Positions 16,066 through 24,302 of a stretch of DNA of 44,256 nucleotides are shown one piece after another. The position numbers were made by a program, and so were the translations under genes. The DNA is taken from NCBI GenBank assembly GCA_023473425.1, contig JAMCYG010000013.1:1-44256 (forward strand), given 5' to 3'. Each line of letters begins with the position of its first letter. Positions within the stretch are counted from its first letter, which is position 1. The notes under the pieces were generated by a model. The model made no database searches, was not told where the DNA came from, and worked only from the letters and a program-made list of their open reading frames with translations. This stretch comes from Candidatus Martarchaeota archaeon (GTDB taxonomy: Archaea > Micrarchaeota > Micrarchaeia > Micrarchaeales > Micrarchaeaceae).

Positions 16066-16680
16066 TCAGCGCCTGTCGAGTCTTAGATTGCTGTTGAGAT
16101 CCATCCTCGAGTATTTCGACTTCTCAAAATCCTTCTCTAGCATCGACATGATAACCTCGTCAGAGTACTTTCCATCCGCGGATTTCGCACTCTCACGAAG
16201 CACGCCTTCGCGCTTAAATCCTATCTTTTCCAGTATGCGTATTGACGGCTTGTTATCCTTGAACGATATTGCGGACACCTTATGTACCTTAAGCTCCTTG
16301 AATGCGAATGAGACTATGAGCGAAACAGCGTACCTTCCATAGCCCTTTCCATGATAGTCCTTGCCAAGCCAGTACCCTATCTCGCAGCTATTGTTATTCT
16401 GGTCGATCTTCGTAATTGCTACAACTCCTATAAGATCGCCTTTCTCATTCTGTACCCCAAAATGAAATGCCGTGCCCGAAGTCGCGGCGGCGATTGTATA
16501 CTCTATAAGGCCTATAGCATGTTCAACAGTATACGGGTATGGGAATGAGCCAACAGGTGCAATGTTGTGCGCCAGCTCCTTATAATTAGCGAGATGTGCC
16601 AGCCTCTCCGCGTCATTTATTTCTAAGCCTCGTAGCGATGCGACACCGCCGTTGCGCTCCGTGCCCATAAACCCTGCCAA
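16066..16680 (-). CDS. GNAT-family N-acetyltransferase (RimJ/RimL-like)
   Basis: Acetyl-CoA-dependent N-acetyltransferase of the RimJ/RimL/MDD1 type, about 204 residues. The acetyl-CoA-binding region reads IGYWLGKDYHGKGYGRYAVSLIV, and the usual later motif NKPSIRILEKIGFKREGVLRES is intact. Such enzymes acetylate protein N-termini or small amines; the substrate cannot be told. The start is uncertain: a GTG at 16689 and an ATG at 16668 are possible, but a TTG at 16680 has GGTGGAT three nt upstream, the spacing seen at many starts in this window. The C-terminal tail after the domain is short and basic. Confidence 0.88.
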   Translation of the reverse strand: MAGFMGTERNGGVASLRGLEINDAERLAHLANYKELAHNIAPVGSFPYPYTVEHAIGLIEYTIAAATSGTAFHFGVQNEKGDLIGVVAITKIDQNNNSCEIGYWLGKDYHGKGYGRYAVSLIVSFAFKELKVHKVSAISFKDNKPSIRILEKIGFKREGVLRESAKSADGKYSDEVIMSMLEKDFEKSKYSRMDLNSNLRLDRR

Positions 16681-16715
16681 TTCATCCACCCGCTTGAATG
16701 TTCAAGCATTGCTGC

Positions 16716-17429
16716 CTATCGGCGCATGCCAAAGTTTGTTGCTATCTCCTTTTCAGCTAGCTTCTGAAGCGTACTGTTTGCAGACTTCCTTACACTCTCG
16801 TCCTCGTCGCTGCGCAATTTCTGCAGCGTCTTTTCAGGGGCGCGGAGGCAGTTGGCCACAGCCCACCTTACATTCGAGTCCGCATGATTTCCAAGCCTCT
16901 TCAATGTGTCCAGTTTTGTATGTTCGTTATCCGCAACACACTCCAAGACCAGATAATCACGGTCGTGCGATAGCTTCTCAAGCACGCGCGCATAGCTAGT
17001 GACTGCTGCTACTAGCATACGTATCCCTGGTCGTTTATCCTTAGAGAAGGCGTCATGAATTCTGAATGTGGCATGTACATTCTTTATGAGATTCTCAGAA
17101 ATAGCATCATCTTTGTCGTGAACATTGCCGGTTATGACTCTTTCCATTACGCCATCAAGAACTTCAGGATCATCATCATTCTTAGCAAGGAATGCCAGTA
17201 CTTCAAGGTTCTGCGACAGGCTTGCAAGGCGACGCCTTGCTTCTGCATTGCCATGCTCTGCGTAAAACCTCTGTTCCTCTTCCGGCTCATAACTGGTTAT
17301 ATACGGATTAGTTTCGGTGCGAAGGATTTGGATAGGGCTAGGGCCGATGGTTTGCCTGTCCTCATTCCATAGACCATCAAGTTGCAACTGTTTTCCCTGC
17401 ATATGCGCATTTTTCAAACGAGTGCTCAT
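16716..17429 (-). CDS. LRV/HEAT-like repeat protein
   Basis: Protein of 237 residues whose C-terminal half is built of repeats with a period of about 24 residues, for example LKRLGNHADSNVRWAVANCL followed by LQKLRSDEDESVRKSANSTL. The pattern (D-x-x-V-R-x-x-V/A-A) is that of leucine-rich variant or HEAT-like solenoids, which act as binding scaffolds; some LRV proteins carry an Fe-S cluster, but no N-terminal Cys cluster is present here. The N-terminal 60 residues are polar. A TATA-like CTATAAATAATA (17452-17463) about 25-35 nt before the ATG suggests a nearly leaderless message. Confidence 0.7.
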   Translation of the reverse strand: MSTRLKNAHMQGKQLQLDGLWNEDRQTIGPSPIQILRTETNPYITSYEPEEEQRFYAEHGNAEARRRLASLSQNLEVLAFLAKNDDDPEVLDGVMERVITGNVHDKDDAISENLIKNVHATFRIHDAFSKDKRPGIRMLVAAVTSYARVLEKLSHDRDYLVLECVADNEHTKLDTLKRLGNHADSNVRWAVANCLRAPEKTLQKLRSDEDESVRKSANSTLQKLAEKEIATNFGMRR

Positions 17430-17511
17430 ACAGTTTTAAAACGTGGTTTACCTATTATTTATAGATTTGCATGCCATGGAAGTGCATACTGCCTATCGAA
17501 GTAACAAATAA

Positions 17512-17625
17512 ATGGCAGCCGTGCTGGATTTCGTGGGAACCTGCGATGAAGAGACCTTCTACAGAATAGAGAAAATACAGAGCAAATATGAGAAACTAGG
17601 AGAACATAAAACAGATTATGATTAG
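17512..17625 (+). CDS. Small hypothetical protein, 37 residues
   Basis: An ATG-to-TAG frame of 37 codons encodes an acidic, apparently soluble peptide beginning MAAVLDFVGTCDEETFY and continuing with a charged helix RIEKIQSKYEKLGEH. Amino-acid use is like that of the real genes nearby. It lies in an otherwise empty gap, divergent from the LRV-like gene. No ribosome-binding sequence precedes it, though AT-rich DNA that could hold a promoter lies 45-60 nt upstream. No family is recognised, and chance remains possible. Confidence 0.35.
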   Translation: MAAVLDFVGTCDEETFYRIEKIQSKYEKLGEHKTDYD

Positions 17626-17902
17626 ACCGAACAATAACAATTACATGCAACTAAATGCAGTAATTAGTTACTTGCATTATGCCCCTCCATTTCCGCTTCC
17701 CGTTGATCCTCCTGATGGATCTGTCTTCATACGCTATACACCCAGAGTGTATTGTCTGGAAAGCTTTTTAAAGATTGCAATGCAGAACGCTTTGCTGACA
17801 TCACATCCACGCCATAGGGAAAAATCAGGTATGTTTTTTATACCTATTCAGACAAGGCGTAGTGCAGATTCAAGTTTGTGCGCCTTCATTTAGGGGGGAG
17901 AA
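17626..17902. other. Intergenic region before the phosphate transporter gene
   Basis: About 277 nt. A plus-strand frame covering most of it has gene-unlike composition and no ribosome-binding sequence, so I do not call it. GGTAT and ATACC (near 17832-17848) form a small inverted repeat around a T-rich spacer, and TTTTTTATACC there is a candidate TATA box for the transporter, giving a leader of about 30 nt. A GGGGGGAG ribosome-binding sequence sits just before 17903. Confidence 0.4.
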
Positions 17903-19897
17903 ATGAAGCAGGCAAAATACATTACCGATGATATAGAGGGGGCGAAGCTGAGCAGGTCCCACATAAAAGTAATGCTGATCGCAGGGATGAGCTTCTTCAC
18001 GGATGCGTACGATCTTTTCGTGATAGGGGTCGTCCTCTTGATGCTGCGTTCAACGTTCACCCTCGGCACTTTCCAGCTAGGCATTCTGGCGAGTGCCGCA
18101 CTATTCGGGGCTGTGATTGGACCTGTCCTATTCGGAAGGGTTGCTGACAGGTTCGGCAGGAAGAGCACTTTCTGGATTACCGTAACTATACTAATAATAG
18201 GGGCTCTTGGCTCTGCGACATCATTAGGGTGGCTTCAGCTTGTTATTTGGAGATTCGTTCTGGGCATAGGTATAGGCGGTGACTATCCTATAAGCTCGAC
18301 AATAGTCGCCGAATACGCGAACAGGAATGACCGCGGCAAGCTGGTGGCTTCCACGTTTTCAATGCAGGGATTTGGTATAGCTGCAGGCGTGGCTGCTGCA
18401 TTCCTGCTGCTCCATTTCGGTATTCCGTCCGGCTATAGCTGGAGGCTTCTTCTGGCATTTGGCGCAATACCTTCAGTAGCCATACTATATTACAGGCTCA
18501 AGTTCAAGGAAACACCTACCTACAATCTTATGAACGGGAATGTTACGGAGGCTATGAAGACCATGGGCCTCGGTACCAAGACCATATCTGGCGGCAGGCT
18601 GCGCCTGCCCAAGATAAAGCTTCGCGACTTCATGCGCCAGCATTGGAAGATTGTCATCGGGACTGCCCTTGCATGGTTCCTGATGGACATATCGTACTAC
18701 GGCACTGGAATATTTACTCCATATCTTGCGTCGCTATTTGGCTTCTCGGGCGTCTATGCGGCTACAAAAGTATCTGCTCTCGTTCTGGTACTTTTTGCAG
18801 TGCCTGGCTACTGGATAGCTGTAGCGCTTATAGATAGGGAGGGAAGAAAGCCCATGCAGGCAATAGGCTTCCTTGTGATGGGGGTGGCATTCTTAATTCT
18901 TTCCATTTACGGCAGCGCATTATTGGCCTTCTCTTCCGCTGCATTCTTCGCGCTGTACGGGATTACTTTTCTATTCACTAATTATGGGCCGAACACTACC
19001 ACTTACGTATATCCGGTTGAAACGTATCCGACAAGCATACGTGCCACTGGCCACGGCATAGCTGCGACGTCTGGCAAGCTCGGTGCCGCCATATCTGCTA
19101 TGCTCTTTCCAATAGTGATAGAGGCGATAGGCAAATTCAGCCTGCTCGCGGTGCTCGGAGGTATAGCTTTCGTCGGTTTCTTAATAACAATATTCCTGCT
19201 TCCGGAAACGAAGAGGAGGTCGCTTGTCGAGACATCTGGTGAGGCAGAGCTAATGATGGTCACGGCAACATTGAACAACGAGTTCTCATCCCACATCGGT
19301 AGCATAAACGATGCGACTAAACTGCTACATCGCATGCTCACTTCTAACGGAAAAGACAGCGGCAATGTAATGTACAGAAGGATCAAAGACAAGGAAAGGG
19401 CCGCTGACAGGAATGTGCACAACATTTACGATTACATATCGTCTATGCGCACTGGTCTGGTCTCGTACATAGACGTATCGCATCTGGCATCGAAACTTGA
19501 TGACATAATAGACATGGAGGAGGCCGCCGCCGCCAGACTCGCGATGTACGGTGTAACAAGACCTGACAAGCCGATGAGGGAGTTCGCAGAGCTGATAGAT
19601 AAATGCGTATTTAAGACATTGGAGAGCGTAGGCCTTATGAGCGATTTGATGGCCGGCAACACCAGTGTCCAGAAGCTGCTGAAGGAAAACTACATAGCCG
19701 CTTCGGATTATGAAGGCAAAGCAGATGAGCTGCTCAGAAGGTCGCTCGGTGCACTAATGAGGCTGCAGAACGCGAAGGAAGTCATCGTGAAGAAGGATAT
19801 TTACGAGATGCTCGAGGATATAACTGATAGGTGCATCGACGTATTCGACGTACTGAATGACATTACGATGAGGTACCTGAAGGGCAATGGAGGGTAA
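17903..19897 (+). CDS. MFS phosphate permease-like transporter fused to DUF47/PhoU-like domain
   Basis: A 664-residue protein in two parts. Residues 1 to about 434 are a 12-helix MFS transporter with features of the phosphate:H+ symporter (PHS) group: FFTDAYDLF in helix 1, GRVADRFGRKS in loop 2-3, GIGIGGDYPISSTIVAEYANRNDRG in helix 4 and its following loop, and PETKRRS after the last helix. Residues 445-664 are a cytoplasmic helical domain ending VKKDIYEMLEDITDRCIDVFDVLNDI, the signature of DUF47 (PhoU-like) proteins that usually partner PiT phosphate transporters. The fusion suggests that uptake and its regulator are one chain. GGGGGGAG precedes the ATG. Substrate phosphate is inferred from both halves; other organic anions are possible. 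Confidence 0.85.
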   Translation: MKQAKYITDDIEGAKLSRSHIKVMLIAGMSFFTDAYDLFVIGVVLLMLRSTFTLGTFQLGILASAALFGAVIGPVLFGRVADRFGRKSTFWITVTILIIGALGSATSLGWLQLVIWRFVLGIGIGGDYPISSTIVAEYANRNDRGKLVASTFSMQGFGIAAGVAAAFLLLHFGIPSGYSWRLLLAFGAIPSVAILYYRLKFKETPTYNLMNGNVTEAMKTMGLGTKTISGGRLRLPKIKLRDFMRQHWKIVIGTALAWFLMDISYYGTGIFTPYLASLFGFSGVYAATKVSALVLVLFAVPGYWIAVALIDREGRKPMQAIGFLVMGVAFLILSIYGSALLAFSSAAFFALYGITFLFTNYGPNTTTYVYPVETYPTSIRATGHGIAATSGKLGAAISAMLFPIVIEAIGKFSLLAVLGGIAFVGFLITIFLLPETKRRSLVETSGEAELMMVTATLNNEFSSHIGSINDATKLLHRMLTSNGKDSGNVMYRRIKDKERAADRNVHNIYDYISSMRTGLVSYIDVSHLASKLDDIIDMEEAAAARLAMYGVTRPDKPMREFAELIDKCVFKTLESVGLMSDLMAGNTSVQKLLKENYIAASDYEGKADELLRRSLGALMRLQNAKEVIVKKDIYEMLEDITDRCIDVFDVLNDITMRYLKGNGG

Positions 19898-19963
19898 CCA
19901 TACTGGGCATGGAAATGGTTAAATTAGTTTCCAGATATTCTATCCGCAAAAGGGTGTGATGGG

Positions 19964-20437
19964 ATGGGACAGATGGAAATGAGCAGACGCAAGTCTGCAG
20001 GGCAGCGCATGGAGGTGCGGCCTCTTGTTCCGGAGGGGCTCGCTGTGGTGGTGGCCAACATAGGACTCATAGCCCATGCATGGAAGGAAGACTTCGATTT
20101 GTCTGACATATACGAAGCGCTTCTAATGGAGCATCCGAAAGTAGCAGAATGGCTCAAAGAACATGAAAACATGGCTGCTGAGAGAGAATTCTGCGCTCCA
20201 GATCCTAGTTATGTGCGGCAACAAGCATATCACGCTGGCAATACAATGGTGCTCAGTCTGCCCATAAAACTGGTCGACGCAATAATAGACATAGGGATGT
20301 CTGGCGGTTCTATAGCCGGGGACGTTCCTTTCTCCAGCATGTTCGTTGAGCTGCTGGTTGAAAATCCAAGAGTGCAGGCTGCGATCAGCGAGAGAAACAG
20401 CGCTGTCGCTAAACTGCGAACCATACCAACAGACTGA
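19964..20437 (+). CDS. Hypothetical protein, orphan
   Basis: Unrecognised soluble protein of 157 residues, starting MGQMEMSRRKSAG. The rest is mixed helical with two similar-looking stretches: DIYEALLMEHPKVAEWLKEHEN near residue 47 and SSMFVELLVENPRVQAAISERN near residue 125. Both read helix, x-E-x-P-x-V, helix, which suggests an internal duplication. There is no Cys motif or membrane segment. The ATG is well supported by GTGAT three nt upstream. It lies between the transporter and the RNA polymerase operon on the same strand, with a possible own promoter in the 66-nt gap after the transporter. Confidence 0.65.
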   Translation: MGQMEMSRRKSAGQRMEVRPLVPEGLAVVVANIGLIAHAWKEDFDLSDIYEALLMEHPKVAEWLKEHENMAAEREFCAPDPSYVRQQAYHAGNTMVLSLPIKLVDAIIDIGMSGGSIAGDVPFSSMFVELLVENPRVQAAISERNSAVAKLRTIPTD

Positions 20438-20462
20438 TAAAATACATGATGCAAATCAAAAG

Positions 20463-20530
20463 GTATATATTTGTTTTTGTATATTAAATACTTACAATCA
20501 GCCAGACATCGTCTATTTAGAGATATCTCT
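20463..20530 (+). promoter_or_regulatory. Promoter and leader of the RNA polymerase operon
   Basis: GTATATATTTG at 20463-20472 is a good TATA box; transcription would start near 20490-20495 and give a leader of about 50 nt before rpoH. Inside the leader AGAGATATCTCT (20519-20530) is a perfect 12-bp palindrome lying 4 nt before the ribosome-binding GGTGAG. As a site or hairpin it could modulate rpo operon expression; this is inference. Confidence 0.5.
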
Positions 20531-20543
20531 GTTTGGTGAGCCG

Positions 20544-20768
20544 TTGCTTCCCGTCCCAGAACTAATTCCAGAACATAAGCTGCTGAGCGAGAGCGAGGCT
20601 AAGAAGGTAGCAGCAAAATTCAATGCACGACTAGAGGACTTCCCTAAGATACTGAGCAGTGACCCGCAAGCGGTTAAGCTCGGAGCTGAGCCAGGGCAGC
20701 TGATAGAGATAAAGAGAAACGACGACGGCAACAAGTACCTGTACTACAGGTATGTAGTCAAGGGTTGA
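20544..20768 (+). CDS. rpoH: DNA-directed RNA polymerase subunit H
   Basis: Archaeal RNA polymerase subunit H (counterpart of the C-terminal part of eukaryotic Rpb5), 74 residues. Family features are the PELIPEHKLLSESEA start, the DFPKILSSDPQAVKLGAEPGQLIEI core and the YLYYRYVV end. There is no ATG in the frame. TTG at 20544 is chosen because GGTGAG lies five nt upstream and the protein then begins at the usual place. It is the first gene of the polymerase operon, 27 nt ahead of rpoB2, matching the common archaeal order H-B-A1-A2. Confidence 0.93.
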   Translation: MLPVPELIPEHKLLSESEAKKVAAKFNARLEDFPKILSSDPQAVKLGAEPGQLIEIKRNDDGNKYLYYRYVVKG

Positions 20769-20795
20769 CCCTTGAACTTTCGGCAGCGTGATACA

Positions 20796-22406
20796 ATGGA
20801 TGCAGATGTCATACACGACTCCCACGAGGTCCTGGAATCATATCTGAAGAACAGCTCGATAGTCCAGCAGCAGATAGACAGCTACAACAGGTTTCTTCAT
20901 ATAGGGCTTCCGAAGCTTATAGAGAGCCAGAGCATAATAGAGCCGGACGTACCGAACTTCTCGGTAAAGCTTCTCGGCATAAGGATCGGGAACCCGGTGG
21001 TAATAGAATCCGACAGCTCCACAAAACCGATAATGCCAAATGAGGCGCTGGCAAGGAATCTTACATATGCGTCGCCATTATACATAACTTACGTGCCGGT
21101 TATTCAGGGAATCGAGAAAAGGGACTCGTACGACGAGATATTTGTTGGCGAGCTGCCTGTAATGGTAAAGAGCGATCTGTGCTATACCAAGAGCATGACT
21201 AGAGAGCAGATGATAAGCGAAGGCGAGGATCCTGATGATCCTGGCGGATATTTCATAATCAAGGGCACGGAACGCGTGCTCATAGGAGTGGAGGACCTCG
21301 CGCCCAACAGAATAATATGCACCAAAGAGAAGGGTAAAGGCACGGTCAGCAAAGTGTTCTCTACAAGGTACGGCTTTAGGACGAAGTGCAGCGTCACTAG
21401 AGATAGCTATGGGGTATACACTCTTTTGTTCCCGACGCTGACGAAAAGCATCGACCTTGTGCTAGTGCTCAAGGCTCTGGGTCTCACCAACGAGGACATC
21501 ATGGGGAACATAACCAGCAAGGCCGTAAAGAACGACATGCTGCTCAATATGGACCTCAGCCAGGCGAAGGAGCTGGACCAGAAGGGGGCAATACTGGAAA
21601 TAGGGAAGATAGCAGTGCCCAACCAGGCGAAGGAATACCAGATAAAGAGGGCGCAGCAGCAGCTCGACACCTTCATACTTCCGCACGTGGGATCCGACTC
21701 GAAGATGAGAGAGGAGAAAGGCAGGTACCTGATACGCATGGCTGAGCGCGCATCGCTCGTTGCGTACGGCAGGATAAAGGGCGATGATAAGGACCACTAC
21801 AAGAACAAGAGAATCAAGCTTGCCGGCGATCTCATGGAGGAGCTGTTCAACCATGCGCTCAAGTTCTTCGTAAGGGACGTCAAGTACCACATAGAGAGGA
21901 CCGTGGCAAGGGGAAGGAAGCTTACGTTTAGGACTGCGATAAACCCTGACACCATAACAGACAAGATATTATCAGCAATGGGCACAGGATCATGGCCTGC
22001 TGGGCAAAGCGGAGTCTCGCAGGTGCTCGACAGGGTTAACTACATATCTGCTCTTGCACACCTCAGGCGCGTCAAGTCGCCTCTGGCAAAGAAGAGGCAG
22101 CACTTTAAGGCGCGTGATGTTCATGGGACTCACTTCGGCAAGCTATGCCCAAGCGAGACTCCAGAAGGCGTTGAGGTCGGGCTTACTAGGTACCTTGCCA
22201 CGATGGCAAGAGTGACGGTCGGTGCTGACGAGCAGATGTTCAAGGACAAGCTCAAAGAGCTGCAGATTCTCGACACGTGGATCGAGGCAGCTGATGAGAA
22301 AGAGGCCGACAAAGTAAAGAAGAAGATAGAGAAGGAAGAGGAGAAAGTGGCAAAGGAAGAGGCAAAAGCGGAGAGAGCAGTGCAGCACGCCGGCCCAGCC
22401 AATTGA
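20796..22406 (+). CDS. rpoB2: RNA polymerase subunit B'' (N-terminal half of B)
   Basis: N-terminal half of the split second-largest polymerase subunit, covering the protrusion, lobe and part of the fork. Conserved stretches include GYFIIKGTERVLIGVEDLAPN, the lobe region around TRYGFRTKCSV, and the fork segment RDVHGTHFGKLCPSETPEGVEVGL. It has 536 residues, about 30-40 more than many archaeal B'' proteins. The excess is a C-terminal tail from about residue 490 made almost wholly of Glu, Lys and Ala, likely a single charged helix. GTGAT three nt upstream sets the ATG at 20796. It is followed after 6-9 nt by rpoB1. Confidence 0.96.
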   Translation: MDADVIHDSHEVLESYLKNSSIVQQQIDSYNRFLHIGLPKLIESQSIIEPDVPNFSVKLLGIRIGNPVVIESDSSTKPIMPNEALARNLTYASPLYITYVPVIQGIEKRDSYDEIFVGELPVMVKSDLCYTKSMTREQMISEGEDPDDPGGYFIIKGTERVLIGVEDLAPNRIICTKEKGKGTVSKVFSTRYGFRTKCSVTRDSYGVYTLLFPTLTKSIDLVLVLKALGLTNEDIMGNITSKAVKNDMLLNMDLSQAKELDQKGAILEIGKIAVPNQAKEYQIKRAQQQLDTFILPHVGSDSKMREEKGRYLIRMAERASLVAYGRIKGDDKDHYKNKRIKLAGDLMEELFNHALKFFVRDVKYHIERTVARGRKLTFRTAINPDTITDKILSAMGTGSWPAGQSGVSQVLDRVNYISALAHLRRVKSPLAKKRQHFKARDVHGTHFGKLCPSETPEGVEVGLTRYLATMARVTVGADEQMFKDKLKELQILDTWIEAADEKEADKVKKKIEKEEEKVAKEEAKAERAVQHAGPAN

Positions 22407-22415
22407 GGTGTTATG

Positions 22416-24272
22416 ATGAGCGATCACAGCGAATCCAAGAAAGAGACCGGGAAGCATGGCAAGTGCTATGTATACCTGGATGGAAAAGCGATAGGTTATG
22501 TCAGGGACGGGCGTGCATTCGCCGAAGAGGTCAGAAGGAACAGGAGGAACGGAATAGTTTCTGGAGAGATAAACGTCACCTACGTCGGCAAGATCAATGA
22601 GGTGCACATAAACGCAGACCACGGGAGAGCCAGGAAGCCGTACATTATTGTAGAGAACGGCGTAAGCAAGCTCACGCCAGAGCTTAAAGAGAGGCTCAAG
22701 AACAATGAGATTAACTTCAATTACCTGATAAGGCGCGGAGTCATAGAGTTCCTTGACGCCGAAGAGGAAGAAAACGCGTTCGTGGCTGTAAGAGAAGAGG
22801 ACATAAAACCGGAAACCACGCACTTGGATCCAGACCCTGCATCCATGTTCAGCCTTACTGTTAACAACATAGTGTTCCCGGAATACAACACAGTAGGAAA
22901 GCATTCACTGGCATCAGGCTCTGTGAAGCAGGGGCAGGGGCTCTATGCGATCAACTTCAACAACAGGTACGACTCGAGAGCTTTCCTTATGTACTATCCG
23001 CAGAAGCCAGTGGTCAACACCACGATCTACAGGACGCTCAATCTAGAGAGGCATGCCTCAGGGCAAAATTTCGTCGTTGCCCTGTCAACGTACTATGGCT
23101 ATAGCATGGACGACGCAACGATACTTAACAAGGCAGCCGTCGACAGAGGCCTGGGTCGTGCAGCATACTTCAAGTCGTTCGTCGACGAAGAACGCAGATA
23201 TCCCGGAGGCCAGCAGGACACGTTTAAGATACCGCCTGCTACCGCAGAAGGCTATCTGGGCGAACATGCATACTCAAAGCTCTCCGAGGATGGTATAATA
23301 GAGAAGGAGCAGAGTGTGGGCGAAGGCGACGTCATAATAGGTAAGGTGTCGCCTCCGAGGTTCATAGAGGAGCAGACAGGCATAGGTATGACTGAAGAGC
23401 GAGGAAGGGACAATTCCACATCGCTTAGGGCTAGCGAAGAGGGAGTTATAGATGACGTGGTCATAACCGAGACCACTGGCGCTACGAAGCTCGTAAAGGT
23501 TAGGATGAGGAGCCAGAAGATCCCTGAGATTGGAGACAAGTTTGAGTCAAGGCATGGGCAGAAAGGAATAGTGGCGCTTCTCGTGCCACAGGAGGACATG
23601 CCGTTCACGAAGGAAGGGGTCATACCGGATATGCTGCTCAATCCTACGAGCATACCAAGCAGAATGACATTCGGGCACATGCTCGAGACGATGGCCGGCA
23701 AGGTCGGGGCGCTGGAGGGCAAGATAATAGATGGCACGCCGTTTTCAGGCAAGAAAGGCAAGGCGAGGATAGACGATTACGGGTCAATTCTCGAGAGTTT
23801 CGGCTTTGACAAGTTTGGGGATGAGGTGCTTTACGATGGCAGGACAGGCAGGCAGTTCCCTGCGAAAATATTCCAGGGTGTTGTGTTCTACAACCGCCTT
23901 CTTCATATGGTAAGCCTTAAGCAGCAGGTCAGATCCAGAGGCCCGGTGCAGATACTAACTAGGCAGCCAACAGAGGGCAAGCCAAGGCGCGGAGGCCTTA
24001 GGTTCGGGGAGATGGAGCGCGACGCTTTGGTAGGCCACGGAGCATCTCTGCTCCTGAAGGAGCGCATGCTAGAGCAGAGCGACAAATGGGAAGTCTGGGT
24101 ATGCAAGAAGTGCGGAGACATAGGCTACTATGACTATGTGAGGAACATGCCAGTCTGCCAGGTCGACGGCCCTGGTTCGCTCGTAAGCGTCGAGATAAGC
24201 TATGCGTTCAAGCTGCTGCTCGATGAGATAAAGGCAATGCATATACTGCCGAAGATAACGGTGAACGATTGA
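22416..24272 (+). CDS. rpoB1: RNA polymerase subunit B' (C-terminal half of B)
   Basis: C-terminal half of the split B subunit, 618 residues, holding the hybrid-binding domain, wall, anchor and clamp parts. The segment SRHGQKGIVALLVPQEDMPF, the preceding MRSQKIPEIGDKFE and the later GLRFGEMERDALVGHGAS are near-invariant in the family. A zinc-binding motif CKKCGDIGYYDYVRNMPVC lies near the C-terminus. Two neighbouring ATGs exist; GAGGTG is at better distance from 22416 than from 22413. The break between B'' and B' is at the same place as in other split archaeal polymerases, which points to euryarchaeal or DPANN relatives. Confidence 0.97.
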   Translation: MSDHSESKKETGKHGKCYVYLDGKAIGYVRDGRAFAEEVRRNRRNGIVSGEINVTYVGKINEVHINADHGRARKPYIIVENGVSKLTPELKERLKNNEINFNYLIRRGVIEFLDAEEEENAFVAVREEDIKPETTHLDPDPASMFSLTVNNIVFPEYNTVGKHSLASGSVKQGQGLYAINFNNRYDSRAFLMYYPQKPVVNTTIYRTLNLERHASGQNFVVALSTYYGYSMDDATILNKAAVDRGLGRAAYFKSFVDEERRYPGGQQDTFKIPPATAEGYLGEHAYSKLSEDGIIEKEQSVGEGDVIIGKVSPPRFIEEQTGIGMTEERGRDNSTSLRASEEGVIDDVVITETTGATKLVKVRMRSQKIPEIGDKFESRHGQKGIVALLVPQEDMPFTKEGVIPDMLLNPTSIPSRMTFGHMLETMAGKVGALEGKIIDGTPFSGKKGKARIDDYGSILESFGFDKFGDEVLYDGRTGRQFPAKIFQGVVFYNRLLHMVSLKQQVRSRGPVQILTRQPTEGKPRRGGLRFGEMERDALVGHGASLLLKERMLEQSDKWEVWVCKKCGDIGYYDYVRNMPVCQVDGPGSLVSVEISYAFKLLLDEIKAMHILPKITVND

Positions 24273-24302
24273 GTTTTACTGAACGAATAATGGTGCGTGC
24301 TC

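Noticed and set aside
17618-17893. 91-codon plus-strand frame before the transporter
   Set aside because: Composition (Pro/His/Cys-rich, no periodicity) and lack of ribosome-binding sequence look random; it covers the promoter region of the next gene.
22143-22904. Long minus-strand frame (253 codons) opposite the rpoB2/rpoB1 junction
   Set aside because: Antisense shadow of two highly conserved genes; Tyr/Leu/Val-rich mirror composition and no motif.
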